From Isoetes taiwanensis (lineage: Eukaryota; Streptophyta; Lycopodiopsida; Isoetales; Isoetaceae): DNA of 64,000 nt. Position numbers and translations under genes: made by a program. The stretch spans positions 913,501 to 977,500 of the forward strand of contig JAJEKV010000205.1 in the NCBI GenBank assembly GCA_021234155.1, written 5' to 3'. This document shows positions 32,746 to 44,690 of the stretch, piece by piece. Under the pieces are notes generated by a model. That model was given only the letters and a program-made list of their open reading frames with translations. It searched no databases and was not told the DNA's origin. The first letter of the stretch is position 1. Every line of letters starts with the position of its first letter.

Positions 32746-33375
32746 AATTATTGGAACTCTGCTTTTCTAGGACAAGTGTGCTTTAGAAATGTAAAATATT
32801 ATGTATTAATGGCCATTACCATTGAATCATCAAAGATTAGTGGCATATGAGGTGTACTAATAGTTGTGATAATTTGTTGGTTTAACATCTATCAAATACA
32901 TTGCCATGGTTGGTTATGGGTAACATTCTTAGAGACAACGAATTCCTAAACACAAATGATTCTTGAATGAAACTTGGTAAGGAACCAAAATATATAAGTG
33001 ATTACCATATATCACCCTGTGGGTGAGGGCCAAGTGAAAAAAATGATCAAATGTCATGCGACATGTTTGCATTGTGTTGAAAAGATATCAACTACGAGGT
33101 ATAGGTCTATAATGCTGGCACCAAAATTATGGGATGATGATCCTAAATTTTACATTTGTTAAGTCACCTAAATTTTACATTTGTTAAGAACTTGAATCTA
33201 GAAAAGACGTATAAGATGTTAGAAGGCTAACATTGTAATATTATGCAAGTCCCTTTGAAGTAGTTACTATGAATAATGAAGTTACCCTTAACTTGGGTTT
33301 GCAAAGGACATGTAGATCCTTAAGCTAAATAATGGTTCATTGAAGACAAAAACATTGTGCCAAACTATACATGAC
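32746..33375. other. No gene recognised
   Basis: AT-rich spacer with a 23-bp tandem duplication (taaattttacatttgttaag) near 33148-33189. Confidence 0.5.
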
Positions 33376-33720
33376 TTAGGATTTGGGTCGGGTTTGGGAT
33401 CCTCTACAAGAAAAACCACTATTTAGTCTTTGTATCATACGAATACTAGTGAAGGATATCACGTGGGATTTCGCAAAAATAGAATGAAATACAAAAGAAA
33501 ACAGAATTAAAAATAGAAAAGATCAATTCAGACCAAGGAATATGAATACCTGATAAGATTGTGGAAAACAAAAAGATCTCGTTGAAACAGAGATTGGAAT
33601 GAAACAAGAGAAAATACCACAAATATTGCTTAGCTTCTAAACTCTATATACTTATGATATATATGGTACAATGGCCTCAGGCCCAAAATACCAAAATAAT
33701 ATGAAATGGAGCGGCAACTA
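33376..33720 (-). mobile_element. Diverged solo-LTR-like copy related to the 45.5/53.0 kb LTRs
   Basis: gtttgggatcctctacaaga, atatcacgtgggatttcgcaaa, tgaaatacaaaag and gtacaatggcctcaggccc align in order with the LTR at 53032-53593, with many differences. No internal region is attached. Strand follows the orientation inferred for the full element. Confidence 0.72.
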
Positions 33721-33980
33721 ACTCTTAGAATATTTGTTAAAGAATCTAAGCAGTCATCCTAGCTGGGGTGGTTGTAGGCAAAGTGGTCACATCATGAAAA
33801 GCATGATATATTAGTATCACACTATGATGGTCGTGCATGAAGCCCTTTTTGCATTCCAATCCTGCAAGCATTTTCTGCTCAATCATAGTCAGTCCTAAAT
33901 GAGCTAAAGGAGCTTATGACTTATACATTTCAGTTTTAAAGATTGTCTAATTCTAAAGCAGAAGTATAAAGAATGTAGGA

Positions 33981-34285
33981 CTCAGGCTTGCCAATTTTCA
34001 AAATCCACTTTCGCTATCTATGTAAACCTAGTTAGAAGCTTAAACATAAGTTAATACTCTTCATTACAACTCTAAGCTAACAAAACATCAGATAGTAATA
34101 GTGGTGGCATGCTAGAGATAAACATGTTGTGATTGCAACTTGAAGCAGCCCAGCTCAGGCTTGCCAATTTCCAAAATCCATTTTGCTACCTCCATAAACC
34201 TGGTTAGAAGCCTAAACATAAGTTAATACTCTTTATTACAACTCTAAGCTAACAAAATATCAGATAGTAATAGTGGTGGCATGCT
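33981..34285. repeat. ~173-bp spaced duplication
   Basis: ctcaggcttgccaatttt begins at 33981 and ctcaggcttgccaatttc at 34154; both copies run about 132 bp to agtggtggcatgct with scattered differences. Confidence 0.88.
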
Positions 34286-35001
34286 GCATCGGATTCCGAG
34301 TTTGGCTTATAATTTCCTTACATAAGACATTATTAAAACATTGATGGTGATTCAATATCCTTGAGGCAATAGCCTTAAACACTCAACTTGATACCCTTCC
34401 AAAGCATGCACGTTGTAATACTCCTAGTGTCACCAATGTCACACAGCCATCAAATAGCTATACAAGTTCCCATTATCACTAATCAATGCAGATACATGGT
34501 GGTCCCAGTATCAGCTATTTCCTTTCTATATATAGCTTCACATTGATCACTTACTGCTTTCTCGCCTTAGCTTCTCCTACTTGAGCATCCAGCTAGGCTA
34601 CATCTTACTTGACAATGAGATACATACTTGACTTCAAATGATTCCATAGCTAAATCAGAATTTTAACTATCCATGGAGACCACCAAAAAAAAAAAAAAAA
34701 TGGAACGGAGTGAAGTCTTTTGGAGTGTGTGTCATGATGCTGGAAATTGATGATAGTTAAGGAATGATTGTTCATCTTGCAGGCATAAAAGAATATTCAT
34801 GTAGAGCAGTTATAAACCAAAAAATAGTAGATATGCATTTTGTAGTAGGCTTCTAGTATTAGAGGCCATTAAATCCGTTTGACTTCAAAGTCAAGTCATG
34901 TGCTCTCAGTATTAGCTTTGGGAGCATTATCTTAGCAAGGTCTAGCTTGAATCATCTAGTGTCAATGAGGATATTTGATGATACTAACCTAGTTAGACTT
35001 G

Positions 35002-35150
35002 GAAATGTCACAATTGAGGGGTAGGTTGAGGTCGAGCACAACCGAGTTGGAAGATAAAGTTCTATTAAGCCTTCGTCTTTCCATTGGTGGATTGTGACCT
35101 AGAGGAAGTATAGGTTTGATGATTCTATAGCCCGCTATTGGAACTCCTAG
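35002..35150 (+). repeat. Dispersed repeat shared with 60.6 kb
   Basis: tggtggattgtgacc, gattctatagcccgctattgg and flanking text align in order with 60575-60715 at moderate identity. No coding sense seen. Confidence 0.6.
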
Positions 35151-35151
35151 G

Positions 35152-35866
35152 CGATCATTGGGAACATTGGTTAAAGTAGTCTTATAAGGACATTGAGTTA
35201 TTTTGGTAGAGGTTCGAGCCCCCGTATTTCATATTCTAAAATCTTAGGCAAAGCGATATAGAGATTCGATATTCGATATTCCATCAAAACCTTAAATGAA
35301 ATCGTATGTCATATTTCAAAATCATAGGCACCTTCAATCATAAATGACTATAAGCAAAACCAGAGGTGCCCAGAGGCCCCAACATACGATCTGGATCGTA
35401 GGATCGACGAATCCGACGACTGTGGTAGTCCAAGGTGCACCTCGTTTAGAAATATGTAGCAAAATAACAGGGGGTTTCAGGGGGATTTGATATGGATGTA
35501 AAAATAACAATTCCTGAAACCATAGACCATATATATGCCTAAAATAATTGAATGGGTTGTTATAAAAAAAATATAGATTCAAGATAACAAATAATCATAT
35601 TAGCTCATTGGGTACATTGATTAAAGTAGCCTTATCAGGACATTGAGTTCTTTTGGTAGAGGTTTGAGCCCCTGTATTTCATATTCTAAAATCTTAGGCG
35701 AAATCGTATTTCATATTTCAAAACCATAGGCGCCTCCAATCATAAATGGCTATAAGCGAAATTAGAGGTGCCCAGAGGCCCCCAACATACAATCTGGGTC
35801 GTAGGATCGACGAATTCGATGACTGTGATAGTCAGGGTGCACCTCGTTTAGAATATGTAGCTCGAG
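35152..35866 (+). repeat. Tandem array (about 1.6 units) of a 450-bp repeat with tRNA-like boxes
   Basis: The anchor cattggg(a/t)acattg occurs at 35156 and 35606, period 450. Each unit begins with an A-box-like tagctcattgggta (diverged in the first copy), then a B-box-like gaggttcgagcccc about 60 bp on. The body includes cagaggtgcccagaggcccc, gacgaatccgacgactgtgg and acagggggtttcaggggg. Related segments in the opposite orientation are at 37280-37600 and 41700-42077. Confidence 0.82.
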
Positions 35867-36019
35867 AAAATACATTGAAAATTCTGTCCATGAAAAGTTT
35901 ATGCAACATTGTAATTCAATGAAAGATTCAATACTTACTAGTTATAACTTTTGCTGTAAATGTTTTGTGCAGCTACAATAGCAATCCAGAGCATGGTCAT
36001 TAGCTACCTGCTAAGAAAG

Positions 36020-36335
36020 TATTGAGATTTTTAAAGTGGATGAAAAATACAGGGTTTATATGCTGCACATGTGATTAACAGCTAAAGGGATACAGTAATG
36101 CTGACTGTTGTGGGGATTTAGATGAAAGAAAATCAACCTCAGGATACACATTAATATTGGGGGGTTGGCGCATCACATTAATGTTGGGAGGTGGGCATCA
36201 GTCGGAGTATATCTAAAAAAAAAAAAAAGGGGAGTTTCTTGACATATTTGCTAAAACCTTGGGATGCAAGAGGTTCTTGAAGATAGCTACACAACTGAAC
36301 ATCAAAGATATTGAAAGATTACGATCTGAAAGGGA
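36020..36335 (+). pseudogene. Ty1/copia RNase H fragment
   Basis: KKVLRFLKWMKNTGF, then KGYSNADCCGDLDERKSTSG and YTLILGG are the copia RNase H lead-in (family: GYSDADWAGDLDDRKSTSGY). Later LDIFAKTLGCKRFLK matches its C-terminus. Two stops and a deleted middle, replaced by a short duplication (cacattaatgttgggagg), show decay. Confidence 0.85.
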
Positions 36336-37279
36336 AATGGTATAATTATATTGAGTTCATATCATAATCTTCATGAGCATAACATGACAATAGTAGCATG
36401 GTTGAAGCAAGTGCAAGTTATCTGGTAAATCTATCTAAGTTGAGGAGATTCATAGTTAAAGTTACAAACTTAAGCTTAAGTTGCTTAATGTTTGTGAGAC
36501 TAGATTACCATGGTTGAATTGGTTATTATTTAATATATTAAGTTTGAAACCATGTTGAAACCTGAAATGGTAAGTCGGATTTATATAGGTCTTCGGTCCA
36601 ATATTATGGAGAAATAATTGAATTAGAACTCAATTCAATAAAACAAAGGCAGAATCGAAACACGAAAAAGTTGGTGAAGCAATGGACTGGGCCACACTGT
36701 CAAATCTGATTAATAAAACAACATCTATAGGTGTACATACAATGTTTCAGATCGATTCCTGAAGTAAGCGAAGGTTTGTAGATTCGTTTGTTAATCAGGT
36801 CAAATGTGCCACAATATTCGAGTCATAACCAAATGAATAGTAAACCATTGCTACAATGATTTCCATGGTTTATTTGAAATTATTCATAATTTCCTCGGGA
36901 TTAAGTTGGTGCTAGAATATATGTTTGGAGATTGAATCGGAGATAGATATATATTGACTTCCTTTGCACATTATGTTTTTAGGATTGTAAAATGCAATAT
37001 TAAATTATAAGTTAGTGATTAGAAAAGGTTTGAGATTCAAACTAAGGTTGAGTTGTGAAAAGTTAATATCTTGCTTATTAACTTGAAACTATTTTACAAA
37101 TGTATAATCAAACTGTACCACGCCTCATATTCCTACTATTCAACTCATGGTAATATCTTCCAAAGTCTATGAAGATTACAGATGTGCTTGATTTAGGAGC
37201 CAAAAATGGTCCAAGATCTGTAGAACTAGGATGCTACAATGCAGCACTATTCTTTAAGGCCAAGGTTCTAACTATTTCT
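36336..37279. other. No gene recognised
   Basis: AT-rich; no protein-like frame or clear repeat. Confidence 0.5.
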
Positions 37280-37600
37280 AACTAATAGAACCTCTACCAA
37301 AAGAATTCAATGTCCTTATAATGCTACTTTAACCAATGTACCCAATGAGCTAATGTGATTATTTTTTATCTTGAATCTATATTTTTTTTTATAACAACCC
37401 ATTCAATTATTTTAAGCATATATATGGTTTATGGTTTCAGGAATTATTATTTTTACATCCATATCAAATCCCCCTGGAACCCCCTGTTATTTTGCTACAT
37501 ATTTCTAAACGAGGTGCACCTTGGACTACCACAGTCGTCGGATTCGTCGATCCTACGATCCAGATCGTATGTTGGGGCCTCTGGGCACCTCTGATTTCGC
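37280..37600 (-). repeat. 450-bp repeat family, inverted copy
   Basis: Reverse complement of parts of 35152-35866: contains acgaggtgcaccttgg, cgatcctacgatcc and ccaatgagctaatgtgatt. It starts and ends at other points of the unit than the 35-kb array. Confidence 0.85.
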
Positions 37601-38227
37601 TTATCTTCTTTTTTAAAATGGGAGGGCGTTGGTTTTCGTGCCAAGGAACGCCGCATGTAACGCCGCATGCGACATTCCCTTTGCCGTAAAATACATTCCT
37701 TGGGTCGTCTGCGTTTTCTTGAGCTGCAATACCTTTTTTTTTCTTTTTTTGAGATGGAAGCTTGAGCGAGCGCAAATTCGCGGCTCGAGCAATCATTTGG
37801 CAAACAAAGCTGGACCTTTTGATGCAACGCTGTGATATGCATGGAGCAGAGAGGGATCTCAGAAGTTTTGTGAATGGAGGAACCAGAACATTTTTTGGAG
37901 GTTCAAGATTCTTCTCTTTTATTAGTTTTTGCTTATTTCATTAGTCACTTATCATTTTTCCTTCTCAATCCGGCATTTGTGCTTGGTTTTCTAGCCGCTG
38001 CTTCAAAGAGTTTATCATTATGTTTTGGTTTTGTATAAGTGCAGGAACACCTTTACTTGGCATCTTGGTGCAAACAGGGCATTTTGGCAATCCCATTTGC
38101 ATATCGGCCAAGAGTGTTGCATAAGCTCTACGTTCTGCTGGAGGCATCGTGCAAGGTAACCCATTTTCCTGTTCTTTTTTCTCTCTTATTTGATTTTCCT
38201 TTTATACAGACTGAATAATTTGAGTTC
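37601..38227. other. No gene firmly recognised
   Basis: A minus-strand frame at 37965-38147 (LPKCPVCTKMPSKGVPALIQ then NSLKQRLENQ) looks protein-like, with a C-x2-C, but is short and unplaced. Confidence 0.35.
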
Positions 38228-38397
38228 AGCTGTGATACACTTGTGGCTGAGCATTCCTGCAAGAGGACTAAATTGCAAGGAGTGCTTCTTTATTGCGAAA
38301 GTAAAAATTTTTAGCTGTGATACACTTGTGGCTGAGCATTCCTGCAAGAGGACTAAATTGCAAGGAGTGCGTCTTTATTGCGAAAATAAAAATTTTT
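38228..38397. repeat. 85-bp tandem duplication
   Basis: agctgtgatacacttgtggc starts at 38228 and 38313; the two copies differ at only a few bases. Confidence 0.92.
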
Positions 38398-39544
38398 AGC
38401 TGGAGGCAAGGCATTGGCAAGGTAACATGTCCCTTTCATTTTTTTAAGTACTTATAGGGGGCTCTTTGTCTAACGGCACTCAATGTTATAGAGGGAGAGA
38501 GTAGACGAAGCATGCAATGTTATAAAGGGGATTATGGAGAGTAGACGAAGCACCATTTCTTTCTTTTATTTCGTCTTAAGAAATGGCTATCTTGAGAAAT
38601 AGTTGCTGCTTCTAAACACTGTTGCACATTGAACCCAAGATGAAAGAACTGAAGCACACAAGGTGTGGTTTCTAAAATTGTTTTTTTTTTTTTTGCATTC
38701 ATTGTTCAGATTTCTGCTTCCAGCCATAGGTCTCTGAGCTCCTTTATTACTTTGTCTCTTAGGTTTTCCTTCCCTGCGGCATCGCTAGGAGCCTTAAAAA
38801 ACTGCCCTGGTGGCTGAACAAGTAGAGCTCGGTTTGAGCTTCTGCATATCCCAGGTTCGTGCAAGGAAGGAAGCAAAGTTAGGTAGATGCGTTTCATTCT
38901 ATTACAGGTTTTCCCATGTCCTTTATCTATCATCATTCCTTTTTCCTTTTGTGTTCAGGGTTTCGGAAGCGGGGACAGCACTTTGTGGGCATGCAAAATC
39001 TCGCGTCTAACACATATCAAACACAAGAGAATGGATTTTGAATACATCTCTTGGGTTGGCGCTGAAGTTGGTATCTTTCGAATTGTTGCACTGAACTTAT
39101 TTGTTTTGAGTTGTCAATTCAACTAATTTTGTTTATTTGCAGGACATAAATGAATCAATATTTGGCTTTAAGAGGTTCTGCAGGGACTCTTTCTATTTTA
39201 TCTTGGTAAATATTGTTTTCTACTGTTATGCTTTAATAAGTTTATTGATTTGAATAGCAAGATGACATTCTAATAATATTTTTGTATATCTTATAATCTT
39301 TCGGTATAATAAAGCATAAAATAACATGGATGCAGACTGCTGTTTTAACAAAACTTTTTTACTGTATGCAGGTTTGTTGGTTTCTGCTTATCAACCAGTT
39401 CATGGAGACACAAATGGATTAATAAATAAGGTGCAATAAGCTGGAACATCACTCATGCAAGTGTTCTTGCTGCTTTTGTACATGGATTCAATGCAGGTTC
39501 AAACAGATAATTAGATTAGTATCTGCCTCTTGCATTTCATTCTT
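38398..39544. other. No gene recognised
   Basis: AT-rich with CAG/GT-like splice sites but no frame I can support as coding; could be non-coding transcript or decayed gene. Confidence 0.4.
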
Positions 39545-39860
39545 TCTTTGTGATTGCATATATGATGCATTTGCTTTAAGTTATCATATCATTTGAGTTT
39601 TCATGTTTTAGGAGAATTTCTAGAGCATGCCCATTGAAGTAAGGAGCATGGCATCACACTGGTTGTTCTACTGTCACCAACAACCATCTATAATAACTCC
39701 TTTTTTTGTGATTGCATATTTGATGCATTCGCTTTGTCATATCATTTGATTACTATATTCTACGAGAACCTTTAGAGCGTGTCCATGGTAGTAAGGAGCA
39801 AAGCTTTTATCAATGAATCCATTATACTGGCTGCAATGTTGTCACCAACAGCCGTCTACG
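39545..39860. repeat. Diverged ~158-bp tandem duplication
   Basis: gtgattgcatat..gatgcatt occurs at 39550 and 39708; both are followed by gagc(a/g)tg(c/t)cca and gtcaccaaca(a/g)cc in the same order. Confidence 0.78.
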
Positions 39861-41699
39861 TTAAGAGTTTAATATTCTTGCCTTCTTTTCAATGCAGTTG
39901 CAACTTAGGCGAGTCGATCATCCATTCTTTTATTTTGTCTTAGATTCTGAGCTAGACTGAGGCTGATGGCAGGATTCACAAGGCTTAACAGATCTTTCTT
40001 CCAACTAAATCTCTACCACAAGCAGCGCACATAAGGTAAGCAGCTTCTCCATCTTTGGTAGAATACGTTATAGACTGAGATAATTTGTTGATTTACCACT
40101 TCTCCCTCTGAAGCTATCATGTAGATAGAGATCCTCATTGTATGAGATGAGTGAAAATTTACGGTCAAGGTCATGATGTAAGGACTGTATGCAGTTGCTT
40201 GGGTTTAATCGTTTGGTCTGCATTCATGTTTTGCATGCAAATAGTTGGCATCTTTAGGAGGTATCAAGATCTGGGTCTATTTCAGGGTTGTTTACTTTTT
40301 GAGTAAAAGTATGTCAGCTGGAAGAATCTACAAAGAGTTGATGGGCTGCTTCTGATGTGCTCATACATCTGTTGGTTCTTTTCATAGTAGAAACCAGAGA
40401 GTTAGTTTTCCCTTTATTTTTGTTTGAAGCTCTTAGATACTCTGCCATGTATGCCATTCCAGGCCATCAATGTCTTGCATATGAATGGAGCAGTCTTGAC
40501 TCTCTCATCTTATAAGGGCAGCAAGTCTCTAATTTAAAAGCAGTCTAGATCCTATTAAGCTAAAGTGTTCAGAAAGTTTTTATGATAGAAAGTGGATGGA
40601 GCATGCTTAATAATGAATGTGTGTAGGAGATTGTTGTTTATATTGCGGCTTTATTTAAGCGAGGGAGCAAAAGAAGAAATATTCTGGGAGAACTTCTATA
40701 ATAGCTATTATTTGAAAGGACGTTTTTCATCATTTATTTGCAAAAATGTTGCATGCTGCCATTTGCCTGTATTTTAACTGCCAAATCCCTCGAAGTTTTC
40801 AGATCGAAACATGTGAAGGTACTTTCAATTGCTAGATGATACTGGCAAGGCATATAAGTTTTCTAATTGAAGTTCAATTTTGAATGTTTTCAAACGTTGA
40901 TTGTATAGTTGCGTTGACAGTAGAAGATTTGTTTAACAGTGAGTTATCTGACGCATGTGCAGATATGGAGAAAACCTGGTGCATAGTAAAAGTTTTAGAA
41001 TCTTGCGACTTTTATTTTTGTTACACTTCTTGGACTTATGTTGTGCATCTGTAGTTCAACAATATGGCAATGCACAATAAATAGCTGTTGAGTTACATTA
41101 TGTGCAGATCGTGAGGTGAATAATGATAAAGGCACATATTATGCTTAAAAGACTGGATTCCTTTGTCCCCAAATGAGAAGATCCCTGATAGAATTTAGAA
41201 CGAGTTGACGGGAGCACTACTCTTTTTATTGGGGGGCTTCATCTATTTTGTGACAAAAGTAGTAGTTTGAAGCCAGGTCAATATGAATTTTTTCAATAGC
41301 AATTTAATGGCGTTCCTGAACAACCATTACATCCCATGTCTAATAAAGATCATATTTGTAATTATGTCATGAAGTTTTTATGCACATATGGCATGGTTAC
41401 TCAAAATGACCTATAGAACAACATCAAATAATTGACATATAGAACACAACATGAAACAAGATCTAAATTTTGTAAGCATAATGTTTTGGCTCATGTTCCA
41501 CACACACTTTTAAATCAAATTTACAAATTCAAATCAAATTTCTCCCACACTACCATTACGAAGTCTTCCTTTCACAAGCATTGACAAAGATAAACTCTAG
41601 ACAATTCACTACATTCCATTATGCTTATGCACTTTGTTACATATACCCATTCCACACATCACGGCTAATGCCCGTGATGATTCGACACATCACGTTCTA
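39861..41699. other. No gene recognised
   Basis: AT-rich sequence without supported features. Confidence 0.5.
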
Positions 41700-42077
41700 G
41701 TAGTCATTTATGATTGGAGGCGCCTATGATTTTGAAATATGAAATACGATTTCGTTTAAGGTTTTGATGGAATATCGAATCTCTATATCGCTTTGCCTAA
41801 GTTTTTAGAATATGAAATACGGGGGCTCGAACCTATACCAAAATAACTCAATGTCCTTATATAGAATAGAATAAAATAGTTTTTTTAACGTCCACGGAGT
41901 ACTTTAACCAATGTTCTCAATGAGCTAATGTGATTATTATTTATCTTGAATATATGTTTTTTTTATAACAACCCATACAATTGTTTTAGGGATATATGGT
42001 CTATAGTTTCAGGAATTGTTATTTTTACATCTATATCAAATCCCCCTGGAAACCCCCTGTTATTTTGCTATATATTT
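41700..42077 (-). repeat. 450-bp repeat family, inverted copy interrupted by a LINE tail
   Basis: ggcgcctatgattttgaaat, ggggctcgaacc (reverse B box) and ccccctggaaaccccctg match the reverse complement of the 35-kb array. A 39-bp LINE end sits inside at 41861-41899. The right end abuts the copia fragment. Confidence 0.85.
41861..41899 (-). mobile_element. Minimal LINE 3' end: pentamer tail plus last ~20 bp
   Basis: On the minus strand: CTCCGTGGACGTTAAAAAAA followed by degenerate TTCTA units. The uninterrupted copy at 37310-37335 (tccttataatgctactttaacc) shows that this piece interrupts a 450-bp repeat copy. This is an extreme 5' truncation leaving almost only the tail. Confidence 0.85.
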
Positions 42078-42419
42078 GCTTCTCCTATCTCTCTTTCCTT
42101 GTATTCCCAAGAATTGTGATAATACATCTAAGTCAGACATTTTGTACCTCCCTTTAAGTATTTCCTTGCATTGCTTCAAAGAATCCAAGCTGACTGCCAA
42201 TACACAATCATCCACATAATCAGCCATTATACAAAAGTCATTTGCTTTTCTCAAAAGGTACACATTTCCATCATTTGCTAGCTTTAAATTGATCATTGCT
42301 TATGTACCATTGTCTTGAATACTTTTTCAAATCATAAACTGCTTTTTGCAATCTCCAAACCTTTGTTTTTCCTTCCTCAATTCCCTGTGCTTGTTCCATA
42401 AACACTTCTTCTTTGCATT
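42078..42419 (-). pseudogene. Ty1/copia reverse transcriptase, part with YVDD
   Basis: EVFMEQAQGIEEGKTKVWRL and QKAVYDLKK lie near 42330-42410. They are followed, in another frame, by FCIMADYVDDCVLAVS with the catalytic YVDD and LKGRYKMSDL. This is the typical copia RT palm and thumb start. Confidence 0.88.
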
Positions 42420-42430
42420 AAAAAAAGTCT

Positions 42431-43602
42431 TTGCTGAGCCAAAATAATCCTGCTACTAAGTTTATTCATTATTGGCTAAATGGTCATCCTTCTATTGTGC
42501 ATTCTTTGCCCTCTTCTGCCTTCAACCTGCTCAAGCCAGCTGTCAATTCTTCTTCTCTTATGATGAATCTTTTAAATTCATGGAATAAAGTCTCCAAAGC
42601 CTACTCTCACAGTGGCATCAATCAGGCTCATCATGGCACGAGCATTTTTTGGAATCCAACCTTAGCCAAAAATGACATGATTCCTTTGGCAATTAATCAT
42701 CCCAAAACCTACAAAAAATGGACATCTTCTGGTATTAAGAAGCTTGGGGATATTTGGACCAATGGTAGATGGATTACTTGGACTAGATTTAAAGCTATTG
42801 TCAATGGTACCTCTTCTGATTATTCAAACATATTGTCAATAAGGTGTCCAATCATAGTCTGGATAATACTATCTCAACTCAGATTGATTGGTATCACAAG
42901 GATAAGAATATCTACAAAGTTGCTAATGTCTATAATTTTCTGGCAAATACCAATCAAGCTTCTAAAGCCTGCCTTTACTGGAATCTTCCTATTGACACTG
43001 GAACTGCCCTTTTCAGAAATGTATGGAATTCTTACTGTGCTTCCAAGATTACCTACTTTATTTGGTTGGTTGCTAACAAAAGCATTCCAAACATGGAGAC
43101 TCTATGTAGACATCACTTGCTTGCTAATGTTCCTAATAATCCTGTCATAACTTCATCCTGCCCTCTACATTGTAATGGCATTGAAGATATTGATCACATT
43201 TTTAATTGCCCTAAGATTTCAAGCTTTTGGAATTGGTTTGAGCAGGTTTTTCAAGTCAGAAAGCAAAGAAGTATTGTCAACTTCATTATGTCTGACAATA
43301 AATTTAAAAATTCAATCTCTTTCATTGCTTTATGGAATATCTGGAAGCATAGAAATAGATGTTTGCATGGGGGACACAATCCTTCTTATTTATGGATTAA
43401 ATGGCAGGTTATATATGACATCGAACTCACAGCTACTGCACATAAGTATAAAAGTTGTGATTCTCACATGGATAATAATTGGTTTACAGTTGGGAATTAT
43501 TCAGGCTTTTATGGTTTTTTCAAGCTTTTCTGTCATCAATCATTGACTAACACTGAAATCCTTGATGCTAGATTATCTGATGAACTGCAAGTACAAACTT
43601 AA
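42431..43602 (+). pseudogene. L1-like LINE ORF2 C-terminal part with zf-RVT domain
   Basis: Two frames joined by a frameshift near 42840. First: IHYWLNGHPSIVHSLPSSAF through GRWITWTRFKAIV. Second: IYKVANVYNFLAN, then ITYFIWLVANKSIPNMETL, CPLHCNGIEDIDHIFNCPKI and IALWNIWKHRNRCLH. The C-x3-C..H..C pattern and W-x-IWKHRNR are characteristic of plant LINE zf-RVT domains. Confidence 0.87.
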
Positions 43603-44365
43603 CCTCGACCTTGATGATGCTGAAGTTACAAAATATCATTCAAGGAACTTGTCAGTTGACAGAATTTGGGATTACAATTTTTGGTCTGGATCAGTGAGAG
43701 GAAGGTTAATTCAGTCTCTACAGCAGGTTCAGCAGAAAGAGATTACATGGGGCAGTGAATTCTCAAAGGAAAGATATCTCATGTTCATTCTGTTCTGGTT
43801 TTTAGAAAAACAACAGTGCCAATATGACAGATCAACAGTTCGAATTTTACAGAGAATGTTATTATTATCATAGGGGTAGGGCAGATTGTTATGGTACCAT
43901 GATTCATCTCATATCCACTTGTAACTCAGACAGGCTTATTGAGTTGGTCAATTGGGGAAGCAATGGCAAACCTATCTTGCAGCCACAATTTCGAGACTAC
44001 TTCCACTTCCTTGACACTTATGATTTCTGACCTCTGTTTGCTTCATTGTTATTGCCTCATTTTTGTTCAGGTCCTTGGCTCTACAGTAACTGCAGAAAAC
44101 TTCATGATCTACTTTCCTGATGGAGCAAACTTGCACTGGATGGATTCTTTCCAGAATCATTCAGATGCTATTTTGAAAGGCTTTTTTCAACCTTTGAGTT
44201 ATCTGAATACTTGTGCATAGAAATATATTCATGCTTACTCTAAACAATGCTATTATTGAATTGAGGGTTCTTAACTCAATTCTGCTTTTTGATGATCATT
44301 CATTATGATCTCAACTCTATGTTCTCTTATTTTCCATAATTAATGACTAAAAAGCTTCACTCTTT
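43603..44365 (+). other. 3' part of the L1-like LINE, decayed
   Basis: Short plus-strand frames (for example WDYNFWSGSVRGRL and CNSDRLIELVNWG) may be remains of a C-terminal RNase H-like domain or 3' UTR. I cannot assign them. Confidence 0.4.
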
Positions 44366-44396
44366 AAAAAAAATAAAAATAAAAATAAAAAAAAGT

Positions 44397-44690
44397 TGTG
44401 TACACCATATGATGTAATTCTAAATTCAATGCATTGGCTATGGCAATAATCATCCTAATTCTTGATAATTTTACCATAGACGAATATGTTTTATCAAAGT
44501 CTACACCCTTTCTTTGAGAGTATCCTTGAGCCACCAACATTGCTTTGTACTTTGGAGTTCCATTTGCATTGATCATAAGTTTATATACCCATTCATTTTC
44601 TATAGCTTGCTTTCCCTTTGGCAAATCTACTAGATCATAAGTTGAAGTCCTTTCAAAGGGATTCATTTCTTTACTGATAGCTTCTTTCAC
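44397..44690 (-). pseudogene. Ty1/copia reverse transcriptase N-terminal part
   Basis: STYDLVDLPKGKQAIENEWV, GTPKYKAMLVAQGYSQRKG and VDFDKTYSSMVKLSRIR match the copia RT fingers. The frame runs into the target site of the LINE. Confidence 0.9.

Larger units (their letters stand above)
42429..44387 (+). mobile_element. 5'-truncated L1-like LINE with A-rich tail, inside copia
   Basis: Plus-strand non-LTR element ending in an A-rich tail (aaaaaaaataaaaataaaaa, 44366-44387). Flanking aaaaaaagt at 42420-42428 and 44388-44396 is a 9-bp target duplication. Coding remnant is the region after RT, with the zf-RVT domain. Its A-rich tail and sequence separate it from the TTCC/TTCTA-tailed LINEs here. 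Confidence 0.88.

Noticed and set aside
35206-35230. ggttcgagcccc as part of a tRNA gene
   Set aside because: It recurs in each 450-bp repeat unit and lacks the other tRNA arms; treated as a SINE-like box.
35334-35582. Open frame that recurs at 37.5 kb and could look like a conserved small protein
   Set aside because: The similarity comes from the 450-bp DNA repeat; the frame is not maintained among copies.
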